From Choristoneura fumiferana (Eukaryota > Arthropoda > Insecta > Lepidoptera > Tortricidae), in NCBI RefSeq assembly GCF_025370935.1, contig NC_133474.1, forward strand, positions 19,973,740-20,037,739: 64,000 bases of DNA, in the 5' to 3' direction. This document shows, one piece after another, positions 12,601 to 25,100 of the stretch (positions within the stretch are counted from its first letter, which is position 1; every line of letters begins with the position of its first letter). The position numbers and the translations under genes were made by a program. The notes under the pieces were generated by a model that was given only the letters and a program-made list of their open reading frames with translations, was not told the DNA's origin and searched no databases.

Positions 12601-13735
12601 GATAAATATTCTTAGCAACATTTCCTTACCAATTACACTGGGTTTCCTCGTATCCTGTATGCTTTTATCAAGGATACACTCCTGAGCTTGCGCAAAGCAG
12701 ATCTCCTGTAGCAACATTACAATCTCTGTAGATATATCTACCCCTGTTGGCTGAGGATATTGCTCTCTCACCACCTGAAATGCCCAGGCAGCATTCTGGA
12801 AGTGTGTGCACGCTGCTTTGAGGCTTTCAGCAGATGTACGAGGCTCTGCAGCGCCTAATTGCGTGTGTAGGGCCCCAATGTTGTATAAAATGCAAGCCAT
12901 TTCAAAACGAATGTCTGCTAGTGGACATGTCATGTTGGCATACAAATCTTTCCTAAAATAGAATGAGAAAATAGTTTTTATATTTTATTTATTATGTACT
13001 TTTTATTATGTATTGTTCTTATGAGTTAATAAAGCATCTCTAAACCTAAACCTATATGTTAGACACTTTACATGCTTACATATATTATGTTGTTCACAAG
13101 ACTAGATTAAAGCAGGAAGGTAAATACTTATCAGAAAAGTAACAATAATGTTAATAATACTTAATAACATATCCCTTGCCAGGGCAACAATCAAAATAAT
13201 AATACAAAACAAGCTGACACCAATTAAAAAAAAACATTTAAAATGTATTTAATAAACTTCAAAATTGGTCAAGTGGTCAATTGCAATGTTATGATGCTGG
13301 AAAATTCTGCGAGTCATTGTCCTAACTAAAACAAAGTTCTAGATTAATCTTGTTCATACCAGGAGTAAGTACAAGCAGCAGGTTGTCCTTTACCCATGGG
13401 GAATCTGCTCTGAATCGCTCTGAGTTGGCAAAAGTATCTATATAGAGAACTCAAGCCTGCTTCGTCGGAGGAAGGCCTTACGGCGGCCGAACGCAAGCTC
13501 TCCAACTGGTGAATCTCATTACTATAGCTCTCAGGGTCTTCCTTATACGCATCCGCTATGTACTGAAACAATCAATCAACCATGAAAACAAAGAAAAGCC
13601 TTTCGTCTTTATCGCGACGAGATTATAAATGTTACACCACCCACTGACCTGCTTGAGTTTGGGACCAAAATGAGTACCCTCCGCGCTTGTCTTTAGTTTA
13701 AAACTTATCAAAGGCAACTTCGGAACCGCCTCCAT
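305..13735 (-). CDS. mop: Myopic / HD-PTP (PTPN23-like) Bro1-domain protein, N-terminal 1460 residues
   Basis: HD-PTP is a catalytically weak or inactive phosphatase-family ESCRT adaptor that sorts ubiquitinated receptors at endosomes. Fifteen exons join in frame with GT-AG borders: 13649-13735, 13360-13562, 12630-12952, 12284-12457, 10610-10896, 9910-10100, 7568-7712, 6975-7206, 6149-6348, 5648-5780, 5137-5307, 3740-3868, 2900-2986, 876-2420, 305-777 (4380 bases, 1460 codons). The start MEAVPKLPLISFKLK resembles the human protein's start. Residues 1 to about 390 are the BRO1 domain (LYNIGALHTQLGA, FIYHEEVPD, HEASSVYSEEKAKLLR). About 390-715 form the V domain (TLHIANLRQLALPLD, NLAAQENIINRL, ELLGKCQKGLEFYKKL). 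The rest is a low-complexity linker ending in LVDSLTNRTSSGLTLLDSKW, which matches the segment before the phosphatase domain in HD-PTP. That domain is outside the window. No frame breaks seen. Identification is from family resemblance. Confidence 0.93.
2499..2638. mobile_element. Foldback MITE with TACAGTC ends, mop intron
   Basis: The left arm (from 2499) and right arm (to 2638) are near-perfect inverted repeats of about 45 bases starting TACAGTCGAACAAATTGAA. The middle is unpaired. The TA ends suggest a Tc1/mariner-type non-autonomous element. It lies in the intron between the exons at 2420 and 2900. Confidence 0.75.
4067..5190. repeat. 104-bp minisatellite spanning an exon-intron border of mop
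   Basis: About ten or eleven units, with an exact 104-base spacing over the last five (anchor GTGACTCTCTCTCC at 4742, 4846, 4950, 5054, 5158, with one-base variants) and more diverged or deleted units near 4067-4700. Read on the minus strand, each unit holds the last ~50 bases of mop exon 11 (coding CQVQSEERES-LAKQTK), the splice donor AAAG|GTTAGC, and ~54 bases of intron. The exon end at 5137 is thus itself the first unit. The period is not a multiple of three and a stop follows the donor directly, so only the first donor keeps the frame. Confidence 0.88.
5961..6090 (+). mobile_element. LEP1/Helitron-like repeat fragment
   Basis: The opening AATATTATAAATGCAAAAGT, the TTTGTATGTG stretch and the later ATAACACATAGGATACTTTT are the landmarks of a repeat that is very common in Lepidoptera and usually described as LEP1 or Helitron-like. 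Two related copies occur at 56311 and 58415. It lies in the mop intron before the exon at 6149. Confidence 0.55.
7798..7876. mobile_element. Short MITE remnant with TACAGTCACC ends
   Basis: It starts TACAGTCACCTGC and ends GGTGACTGTA, giving a ~10-base inverted repeat with an unrelated middle. It belongs to the same TACAGTC-ended group as the elements at 2499 and 23546. Confidence 0.45.
8202..8427. mobile_element. Foldback MITE with ~60-base inverted repeats, mop intron
   Basis: The left arm 8202-8262 and right arm 8365-8427 are almost perfect inverted repeats: TAAGGTGACTCGGGGCTATT against its complement ending AATAGCCCCGGGTCACCTTA. The arms continue through GGGGGGATATTGTATCTGAGC. The central ~100 bases are unpaired. 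There are no coding features. Confidence 0.8.
9591..9690. repeat. (GT)n microsatellite, mop intron
   Basis: About 30 uninterrupted GT dinucleotides to 9654, followed by shorter GT/CTGT runs. An open frame across it (9523-9834) is an artefact of the repeat. Confidence 0.95.
11003..11398. mobile_element. hAT-like MITE with 16-bp terminal inverted repeats
   Basis: It begins TAGTGATGTAACGAAT and ends with the exact complement ATTCGTTACATCACTA. Inside both ends are GCGAATGCGAATGCGAATAT blocks, also inverted. Flanking 8-mers CTTGTTAT and CTTGTAGC agree at five of eight places, so a target duplication is possible but eroded. It sits in the largest visible mop intron (10897-12283). Confidence 0.7.
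11890..12162 (+). mobile_element. 3' remnant of a non-LTR retrotransposon with AAT tail
   Basis: A short open stretch encodes VEDLSHLLLECALNSDLRRR, which resembles the Cys/His-containing tail found after reverse transcriptase in many insect LINEs. After the stop comes a ~90-base untranslated part and then an (AATAAT)n tail near 12140-12160. It lies antisense to mop inside an intron. The family cannot be named from this little sequence. Confidence 0.45.
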
Positions 13736-16101
13736 TGTTTACACGACTATTTGTTGGCTGATTACATGTAAATCACTTGGAAAACAATTTCATCACAAAT
13801 TAGTTTGAGCTGTCATTTTTTTGTTTGATTGATTGATTTGGGTTTAGGAGTGAGTGATGAATGAATGAATGAATGAATGAATTAAACGTTTTTTATCAAT
13901 AAGGTCTGTGGTTTCATGGTAGTTTCATTTCTTTGCACATGACAGTAAATTACTTATCTGTGGCATAGGCTGATGGCCGTGTTACGTACGAATGCATTTT
14001 AAAAAAAATATTTTTTTACAAACTCAATACCTACGAAATCACCATCTATTCTATGAAACAAAGACAAAGACAATAAGTTGACTTGAATCTTCCATTATGA
14101 ATAGAATTTGGAAGGATTTGCCTTTACACAGCTAGTAGTAGGGTAGCTTCATCTTCACTGAACAATATTCGCATCAAAAACATGCTGTAAAGTAAATAAA
14201 TGTCTGTATTTTTCTCTTTCAGTCTCTTTCTCTATATTATCTTTAATTTTAATACCAAAAGCTATTTTTCTAGCATACAATTAGACAGCTTTTTTGCAAG
14301 TTCTGAACCTGCACTTCACCTTTATGACCAATTGTTTTGGTAGAAAACAATTTATTGAAGTTTGGTCGTGAAACATGATCTAAGTTAGACATTTCGATAC
14401 TACTAAACCAAACTTAATGATGTTGTGAGTTTTTTCTCAAAAATAGTAATTCTCATGAAGCTACGAACAAATAAAAATCAGGAATTGTAACTGCGCTATA
14501 AGCATGCATACCGTGTCTTAAGCGTGTCCTGCGCTAAGGTGCGCATGCGCGTCATTTCATTATGACTGACATTTATTTTGCAAGTTTAGTGAGCTCACGT
14601 CAAATTTTCGCACTTTTGATTGTGAACAGCTCTAAATTATCATGCCAACGTGTCAAAGTGTGTAACGAAGTGGTGCAGGAACAATGCAAAATTAAAATGT
14701 CCAAGGATCACTTTCCACTAATAAGTAGTCGTAAAAATAGATATATATTTAAAAATGTTCAAATACATTATCAGTTGGAGATGGTCAGTATTTATGCAAA
14801 ATCAAGTTAGTGTAAATGACAGTTTTCTCACCCCTCTTCATACTTTATTTTTTCCTGTATCACCCAAACAATAGGTACAAACAGTCTTTATATTTTCTGA
14901 CAGCCAAACTCAAATATATCACCATTAGTGAAAGCTTTTCGTTGATTTTGTTTTTTTTATGATTTTTAGTGTGAATAATATAAGATACAATAGTATGTCA
15001 ACTGCTCATCACCTTTATCGAAAGATTGCTTTTTCCGATGCAGAGATGTTCATTATTCAAAAGTCCTGGTGCTTCACCATCCGTTCCATTTCACCATATG
15101 CATTACGAGGAGCATAAATTGCTTAGCAACTGTGTTGTGTGTTGAAATTAAACCCGTTGAATACTTGTTATTGAGTAGTACCTTAAGTTAGGTAACCTAA
15201 CTCCGGTGGTCAACTGTGGTCTCCACTTGTCTTTATCATTAGTTCCACTTCACCAAATGATGATGTTCAAGAGCAAATGCACGAGTTACTACTAAATATA
15301 TGCAAATTACCATAGGTGTCCCTACAATATTTGAAGAGCTCCCTCAATTTCCTTAGAATCCTATCATCAAATCCCGATTTCGTGCATATGGGACCTAATT
15401 AGAGGTATTCCTATACAAATGATTTTTTTTTTAAATTGGTTCATAAATGATGGAGTTCTGAGGTAACAACCAAAAAAATACAACCGAAACCTCCTCCTTT
15501 TCCTTTAAGTCGCTTCAAAAAGCAAGCTGTCATTATCAATATATGACACGTAATTGAAACGTTAGATGTAAGAAGTAATCGTTATTTGTGCATCTGACAT
15601 TGCATCACGCAAGCCAACCAATCCCTGCATTTTTTCTGAATTTTAACCAATCAACAAGCACGTCTATTTGCCACCTCGAAATTGATTCGTATTTGAATCA
15701 TAAGTCGTTTTGGTTCTAGGTATGGCCACTTTTTGTGTGGAATTTGTTTTGAGTTAACCTTCCTGACTTATTATTTATTCGTAGTCATGAAGTTATACTT
15801 TATTTCTTTATTAGTTAAAAAACACTTAAACAGATGTCGCTGTGCACATTGTGAAATTGCCGTTGCCTTTTTTGCCTTCCATAATAATAATATTATCTGT
15901 AGCAAGTAGGTACTGTACTGATTCCTTTCATTCATTCCTTCCTTTCCTTCCAACAAATTTTCCATTCATTCAAAATGCCGATTTTGGTTTTGGTGGACGC
16001 TGTTCAGCATCTATAAAATCTTGATATTTGGTTTTTTCCTCTATAATACACCTACATCAACATTATTTTCGAGAGCGTACTGTCTGTACTTAATCTTCAC
16101 A
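13736..16101. other. Divergent intergenic region between mop and the row-like gene
   Basis: The two genes start head to head 2.4 kb apart, so promoters for both should lie here. I see a GAAT tetranucleotide run at about 13857-13882 and otherwise AT-rich sequence with no supported gene. No TATA box or other core element could be assigned with confidence. Confidence 0.5.
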
Positions 16102-19100
16102 ATGAAGTTGAAAAAGCCAAAGGCGGATGCAGAGGTAAATTTACCGATATACACAGTTTTTCCTATATGCCGCTAAATAACCTTGACTATCGCATCATAA
16201 ATAAACACTTAACTCTGGTTTGCTTTTAGGAGGCGAGTACGGTGCCCGCGCCGCCTCAAGCCGAGATTATTGAGGCTGATTTGTACAAGCGAACGTATTT
16301 TGGACCAGACGTACCGACTTTAGAGCTAGAATGTTGGGAGGAGGAATTGTCGGAGTACCAATTGCAGGCTTATAAAAATGCTGACGATGAATATAAGAAT
16401 ATTCAGGCGAAACTAGATGACATGGTGAAGGATACAGGTGGACAAATTGTTTATAATGGTGACCAGTTCACAGCATACCAGTTGCTAGGAAAGTAAGTAC
16501 ATTGTTCATTACCAAGTTTTTCTTTTTAGTAAGTATTAAAATAATGGAGTCTGACCACAGACTGCCAAGAAACATCCTACTATTTGTTTTTTTTTTGAGG
16601 CAAGTGCACTTGTGTGACTGTTTATTTATTTATTTAATGAAATAATTACACAGCTTTACCATGCCAGCCTTTTGGAAGACTCAATCAAATATCGATGAAT
16701 TAGGCCAACTATTCTATTCTGATCAGAATTTTTTATAACTGTGCTGTGTTCTTAAGAACCAGACAGTAAAATTGATTTATCCACAATTTTTCATTTTAGG
16801 CAACCTGTACTGAAAGACTTGGAGAGACAGAGTGCTGACATCATAAGATCTAGATCGCGCTCTCTTTCCATTTCCAAGGAACACAAGACTGGCAAAAGAG
16901 GTCTGTATTCTGGTCTGGATATTACATTGATTTGTAGGGGAAAATGAAAAAAAAGTCTTGACTATTGCTACTGGTTTTAAATAATATTTATTCTCGATCT
17001 TCAATCCCGAAATATTGATTCACTACCTTTAATCGATGTTAAAATTTCTCCGATTAATCAATCTCAGATCGCCATCCCTACTTTAAAGTTACTCCAAACT
17101 ATTCGATATTATTATTTTTACTAACCTTATCCATGGCTTCACCACTTACCACCATTTTAGGCCATCTATCATAGGTTGCCTATCATTAAAGCTATCCAGA
17201 AGATATAGTGCTTGTATTAAACCAGGAGTCTTCAAACTTTTTGACCAAGGGCCACACTGCACTTAATGTAAATTTGTGCGGGCCATGACTTTGGCTGGTC
17301 ATAGGGGTAATAAATTAGTTAAGTAGACTTAGTCTTCAGGGGGTACCTAGATACGAGTAACGCATAAGGAACACACTTGATTTTGTTCATTATGTTCATG
17401 AGTGGCTATCTATGATTATGACCAATTACCTCCCGCTTTCTTTTCGCGGGCCGAATCAGAGGGGCTCGCGGGCCGTAGTTTGGCGACCCCTGTATTAAAC
17501 TATATACTGAGATTTTTGAGCACCAAAGTATGCCTTCTTACACCATTTAGGCCTAACAAATTAATTAAAATCCTTTGGAATGTATCCCAAAAAAAAAACT
17601 CAAAAAGGATATCGCCAGTGTTCTCCATTCATGTTGTATGATGAAATAACATGTCTTTTTGCATGCGGAAACTGTCATTTGATTTGTCATTTAATATTAG
17701 GCAATACAGCCTCCAGTTGTGGTAGTAGTTATGAGTGAAAATCACGAAAGTTTAAAATATTATACAGTGAACATTGTATTGAAAACTTCCAGGTCGTCCC
17801 AAGAAGAACCGTGAAGAGGAGAAAACCTACTCGCCGTCGCCTGAGAGGGAGCCCGAGCCCCGCCACAAGAAGAAGAAGAAGGACAAAGAAAAGGAGAAGG
17901 ACAAGGACAAGCATAAGGAAAAGGAAAAGGACAAGGAGAAGGATAACACTAAAACCAAAGACAAGACCCTAGCGCCCTCCAGTAAGTATCAATCAAGTCA
18001 TGGTAGCCTGGTGTTTTGACCTACGGGCTATCAAGCAGAGTCTGAATTCATGTGTGAAATTATATTTTAAATTTATCATAAAAGGAAAACATTGAGCACA
18101 CACCTGCAAAGAAATTCAATGATGTGTGTGAAGCTCCCAGTCCTCATTGAATTTCTTTGCAGGTGTGTGCAGATTTCCGCACGACTTTTCCTACACTGTT
18201 AAGTTCGTTGTAATTTTCAAATGTAATTTGGCACAACAATATCGAAAAACTCAAAGAGTTACAAGCCCAAATTTGAATGCATGATCCTCGGCTTGGGAGA
18301 CCATAGGTCAAACCACTGTGCCACCATTGTTGTTGACTTACATCACAAGTATTTAAATGCAAATAAAGTTTAAACACAGTAGATAGGTATGTTATTTAAA
18401 GGTAACGATCGCAAATAGGAATCTGAAGTATTTCCAAACATTAACCCAATATATCAAAATTTCCAATATGGTAATGACTTGATGCCAAATCAACCCATTC
18501 CATCCCCAGATGTACACAGCGTGGTCACCAACGTGCGTCCCTCCGAAGCGACGGCCATCGGAGGCCTGCTGACAGGCAGTGCCACCAAGACCACAGCCAT
18601 TGTAGATCTGACCAAAGAAGACAGCAACAAGAATGTTGCTGACTCCAGGGAGGTGTCCTTTAATAAGTTGCAAGGTATAACTTTTTTTTTTTCTAAATCC
18701 AATGATTGTTCAGAATTATTATAAAACAAACCTAACCTAACCTATAGAAAAAAAAATAAGACAAATGATGATTCGGACAAAAATTAGGGTATGACTAGGG
18801 AAGAGTATGCGAACTTTGGCGCTCCCCTATTTTTGACCTGTACTTATTCTTTATTACTTACGCTCACTCGACTCGGGCGCATCGACTCGACACGCGACGC
18901 CCCTGCAGGGCTACTACGAAACTCGAAGTTCGTATCGTACCGTCCCTCTAGCTCTCGTATAATATAATAGTATAAGTGTCAGAGGGACCGCACGACACAA
19001 ACTTCGAGTTTCGTAGTAGCCCTGCTGAGACGATGTCGCGACGCACAGTTTGAGAAGCCATGGTCTAACATACACACTCGAAATCACAATAATTTTCACC

Positions 19101-22100
19101 ACTTCTTTCTTCTTGGGTAGTTCTACGAGCGTTTCATCCGCTATCAGTTTTCTGTCGCATATTTTGAAGAAATGAGAGACCGAAAACAAGAAATTTTAAT
19201 GATTTGGGGCCATCCATAAAGTACGTCACACCCATTTTGATTTTGAAATTTGTTACTATTTTGCTCATATGTCACACACAAACCGCTTGCCCCAAATGTG
19301 TGACGTACTTTATGGATGACCCTTTTGTTATTGTAACGCTGTGCATATGCTTCTTATTCTTCCTTATAAGCTACATTATTTACATTATTACTTATAGCGG
19401 TTGAAACGCTCGTAGAACTAGCCGAATGGCATCGTGAGCGCCAGAGCGTTAGGCCGCTTCTAGACGTCCGTTGTTCTCACTGGACAATCGACCGTTTTTT
19501 TTGCCGGACTTGCGGTGTTGTATGGCTTACAATGAATGTGTGTACATGCACCGGACACTTCGGACACATGCTTCGGCGACGAAGCCATACAACACCGCAA
19601 AAAACGGTCCGTAGTCCGATGAAAACAAAGGACGTCTACAAGCGGCCTCAGACAATGATTGCTGTTTCACTACGAGTACGAACATTCGTTCCAGGCAAGA
19701 CGTTCCCGTCGCTAGTGGTGGTGGCGCGGCCGTACCTGCGCGCCAAAGACGCGCCGCCGCCCGCGGACCGCTCCGCGCTCGACAGCAAGGTCAAATCTGT
19801 GCTCATGCACACGCCCATGAAGTTCACCGAGTGGCTCATACAGCAGGGGATGGTCAGGTCCGAGCAGTGGTGCGTCATACACGCCGGGAACAAGCTCAAG
19901 CTGGGTGAGTTTTTGTTTTGATTATGTTTAGTTATAATCTGTACCATGTTTTTCTTGATTTTCGTTAGTTTCTAGGGACAGCTCAGTTCGTTGATAGAAA
20001 TTACCTGGTAGTTATCTTTTAGTCCAATTTTTTTTTATGTAATAATTATAGTAATTTCACAGTCATTATTTGCAGGACAAATTGTAAAACTAACACTTGG
20101 TTTGAAAATTTTGAAAAAATTCATGGTGGTAGTATGTATATCAAACTTACAAGAGAAACTATAACGGCTAAGTTTGCTTAAGAATTATTAGTATTTTAAG
20201 AGTAAATAGCAGCCTAAGGTGTAAAATATACCTACACTTGGAATATTCTGAACAAAATACAAAACCCTTAGAATTTTTTTACTTTATTTTATCGTAATGG
20301 CTACGGAACTCTATCTTGTGTGTTAATCATATTTTTAATAAGATTTAGACCACTTATTATTTATTTACCAATGAGAATTTACACCATTACAGTTGATATC
20401 AATGTATCATAAATTTTAGGTTTTTTTTTGTGACAAATTATGGTATCCAGGTTTTATTCATGGAGCAGTTGGGCAATTACCATTAAAAGTTTTTTCTTTT
20501 TTACTTTTTTAATGTATATTTTTTTAAATAAATATGTGTTCCAGGCATGTATTCCGACGTATCTAAATTCCCGTACTCCGGCGGCTACGTATGGATATCC
20601 GAATGCTGTCCCACGCGTTTCGTCTCCGTATTCTGCAGCTCCATATTCGAGGGCGCCACCTTCCCTCCGAGCGTGCTCCTCAAACTAGTATACCACTGGG
20701 CCTGCCAGACCAACGTCCAGAATGTAGTACAATGGGTCAAAGTTGACAATCTCTATGTGAAGGGGTTGTTCACTTGGCTGAGAGCTATTTGTACGTCGGC
20801 TATACACCAGCATATGAATCTGTTGGGCGGGGCGGGGAAGAAGGTGGAAGTTGGGGTGATATCGCTCGGGACTACCAGCCATGATGGCACGCAGAGGCAG
20901 GTCAAAGTTGAGGTGTTGGGTGTGCTCGATCCTGCTGAGAAATTGGTAAGTTACCAGTAGGGCGTGGTAATTTGTTTCTGTGTCTCTTTTTCTTTTCAGT
21001 AGTACTGTAAAGAGAAAACGTTTTGGTTCTTATATTTACACTCATTATTAGTTCCACACCCTGGTATTACTAGTTTGATAAAAGTACAAGCTACCAACAC
21101 GCATATTTGAATAAAAATAAACCAACTTTAAATGGATCCATTCTAAAATCTGACAGCAATGTGATAGTTATGAAAATATTCCGTTTTAAAATAAGAAGTT
21201 AGTGGTGAATAATTTACTTATCTTTGTTTTAGATCCGTCTTCGCGCCGTCGAACCGTTAGCAGAGCATGAGAAAAACTACAAGAAACGCTTCCAGAAAAT
21301 CCTAGAACCGCTTGTAACCTGGGTACACCCTAGCTCAGTCATCCTAACAGATCTAACTGTAGACAAGGGCACCCTAGTCTCTATGGGCTTCAAGAATGTA
21401 CACCAATCGTCTTCGCACACTGAGACACCAGCTAGGAACAGCAATGCCAACATTATGGAGTACTTGAGAAGAATCGTGCCTAGAATGTTCCAGAATACTC
21501 TGTCGTTGCTGTCGCGGCAAATCATACAGCAGTTCTTGGATGAACTGGTTTGGAGAGAGAAGTGAGTTGATGCTGACATTTTTTTTTTCGGAAATCGTTG
21601 TTTACTTGTTTGTAAGGTTGGGACTACTTAACCGATTCTAAAATTCTTTTTAAAATGTTACCACTATCCCTGGTCAATCAACATGTGATATAAAATCTCG
21701 AAATCTAAATTTCTGGGTTTAGTCATGGAATTTGGAACGGTCAATAAAATCCACGATGTAATTTTTAGGGATAACACAGGGATTTTTGTTTGTTACTCTA
21801 TAATGCTAAAATTTCATTGGATGAAATTCAAATCGGAAAAGAATCCAAAAATTTAAATCCCTACACACTCAATTGTTTTTTACCCTAAGGTTTGGCATTT
21901 CCCCCGGACAAGCATTTGACAATATCGTCCTCCACATCGCGGAGCAGACCAAGTTCGAAGCCAAGGACGCGATCACCGTACGCCTCAACAAGATAGCCGC
22001 CAACCCCTTCAAGAACTGGAAGTATCCGTCTAAGGTAATATTCGATTTTGTCAAGAACTACTCTATTAAAATAGCTCTGAAATCGAAGTAGGAAAACAAC

Positions 22101-25100
22101 CATGAAGATGCCCAAACGCTGTCATAAACTACAGTGCCAAATGGCGCAAACAATATTCAGAGGATCAGCTCCAAAATTAATCAAAATCTAAAGATAGAGA
22201 TCAAGTATCTTAACATATAAAACGCAGTATCTTCCCGTCGTCTATCCCTTTGTAATGTAATACAAAGTCTGTATGTATGTACGCTTAGGTCTTTAAAGAA
22301 CGTAACTAATTTGAATACTGTTTTCACTATCAGATAAGTATGCCAAATTTTAGCTCAATCGGATATAAGGAAGTGGTCGAAAAATGGTTTGCAAAATTAC
22401 AACTTACATACTTCAAGTGAGGGTATAAATTTCTATACGGCAATAATGTCAAATATATGTATACAACGACCTTATGGTTAGTGGCATAAAGATGTGTAGA
22501 TATTTTTGACGTCTTTGTAACATACATTATTTTTATGACCATCATGACTGTACAAACAAACGTAGAATGTTGCAGGTTACATAATGCGAGTTAAATAAAA
22601 GCTTGTAGAATCACCAACGCTCCACAAATACTGTTACGGCACTTAAAATCCACCGTTCCCTTCTAAACTTCTAACACAATCGTTGCAGAAGACGAAGAAC
22701 GTAGAAGAGGCGACGACCAGCGCGGAGCCCGAAACGGGGCGCGGCAAACGCGGCCGCCGCAAGAAGGAGCCCACGCCGGAGCCGCCGCCCAAGAAGAAAC
22801 GCAAGGAAAAGACACTATACGTACCGGATGACGATGAGGAAGAGGTAAGTAATCTTTTCTCCAATATGCTCGGAAATGTCCGCCTATCTGTCGCAAACAT
22901 AGTCCGCGAAGTTCTTACATATAGACTGCCACAAATAAAAAAATAAAATAAACTTCATTCCTCACAGATACCTCTAGCCCTCCGCCGTACGAAGATCAAG
23001 CAAGAACGCGAGAAGACCAAGGAGAAAGAAAAAGAGCCGGAGCCGACGGCGCGCAGCCGCCGCAAGGTCGTCCGGTCTTACGTCGACGATGACCTGGACG
23101 ACGTGCCTCTCAAGAGCATCAAGAAGGAGATCCGGCCCGAGGAGACCGTGTCCATGGAGCGATATTACTTCGGACAACTCGGAGGGGAGGGACCGAGTGA
23201 GAAGGTCGCTATCGCTGTCGAGGTGAGTCGATGACGCTGTGTTATTGTTTATTGTGAATGCTGGGCGTAAGTTGCGTCAAAGTCTATAAACATCATCATC
23301 AGCTAGAAGACGTACGCTGCTGAACTAAGGTCTCCCCCCCTAGAACGCCAAAATGAACGACTACTGGCCACTTGCATCAACTAGTTACCCGCAACTCTAG
23401 CGATGTCGTCAGTCCACTTAGTGAGATTCCTGCCAACACTTCGTCCTCTGTTTTGTGGTCGCCACTCGAGGACTTTTCTCTCCCAAGCTGGGCTCCACAA
23501 ATCGAACCAAATCCGTGGTGTGAAACTGCTTGCTATAAAGAGATGTACAGTCAAGGAAATTAAATCACTACCCAATAATGTCATATTGACATTCCATACA
23601 TCTGCTAAAGAAATCATGACAAAAATGATTATGAAAAGGTTCTACCCTGGGACGTAAATTAATTTCCTTGACTGTACGTGCTACAAATTTCTGCAGTGCA
23701 GTGCGCAGGTAAGGTCAAGTAAGAACCAATTTTTGGAAACACTAACCCGTTCCCATCTCTTTCAGTGTCCGGAATGCCAGCTAGAACTGAACAACAACTG
23801 CGAGCTAATGGACCACTTGTTCACGCACGTGGCGCCCGCTCCGGAGGGCGCGGCGAATCCTTCGGCGCCGTGCCGCTACTGCCTCGCGCGCTTCCCGGAC
23901 GAGGAGGGACTGGCGACGCATTTGAAACAGGAGCACCCTAGCGACACCAAGACGCCTGATCTTTATACTTACGCGTGTCTTATTTGTGAGGTAAGTGTGC
24001 GACTGTTTAGTACTCATTTTTTGTCTAATCAAGTGAAAAATTATTTCTTTATTAATCGTTTTCCAGGCCCCGCCAATTTAGACACGCTACTATACAATAA
24101 ATCATAGTTGACGGATTAATTTAAGTTTAGTAAATACATTTATTCTTTCATTCTTCTTTTTCTTTAATTTAAAAAACGAATAATATTTTTAACGATTACA
24201 ATTGATTTGTGTGATTATGTTGTGTGGTCGATATACGCACTACTTGGAAAAGGGTTAACACGTTGGGTCCCATGAACATCACCGGTAGGATTACATAATC
24301 TTCTCTGTGTCTGCAACTGTCATTGAGGCTTGCTTTATCCCAATACTTTTTGACGTATCGTGGAAGTTACAGTAAACTCGTTTAGGGCCTATGCTTGCTG
24401 ACACGGACGGAGTATGAGCAGTGCTAACTGCACGCGTCGCGTGCGACTGATTTTACCAACACCCGTAAGCGTGCGCCCGCTCCGTGCACCCGCGCCAGCT
24501 AGCACAGGCCCTTAAGTGGTCTATTTCACAATGAAATATTGTATTTTTGTTCCGCAGGTCCGTTTCGCGGCGGTGCTAACGCTGGCCACACACATGCAAA
24601 AGACGCACGCGCCGCTGGAGCTGCCGTACAACTGCGACGCGTGCGACTACCGCGCCTCCTCGCAGCGCCGCCTGCTCGACCACTTCCGGCACAAGCACGG
24701 CCGGCATCACTCGCTGCAGTGCCCTGTCTGCCTCAAGGTCGGTCGTCACACTACTCAGCTCACTAGTCAGCTGCAGAGAAACATGACCTCACTGCGGTAC
24801 ATAAGTATATCGGAGGGGGGTCACCTTTCTCCGTAGGTGATTGACTGTGTTTTTTTTTCTGTTGAAAAAATGACTTTCTGCCAAGTTTCTTGCGGCGCAT
24901 TCTTCTTGGCAATGATGGTCTTTCCGAAAGCGCTGGAAGTTTAAAAATGACGTGTAAAAGTGCCCGTTGCGGCCTATTTAAACTCAAAAGTCTTTATTGT
25001 GATAAGATCTTAAAAAGTATGAACGTTCAACATTTACCCTGTTAGGGCACAGCAATATTATATACAAATAATTAGTAAATTTTCTCTTAAAATTAAAATT

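Noticed and set aside
20545..22034. A pogo/Tc1-type DDE domain as in human POGZ
   Set aside because: The motif order (SIFEGATFPP, YHWA, ILTDL, NIME) fits the Merlin/ISXO2 pattern, and the domain lies before the zinc fingers, not after them.
22643..23177. Several minus-strand open frames
   Set aside because: Antisense shadows of the GC-rich row exons 10 and 11, which have correct splice sites and frame on the plus strand.
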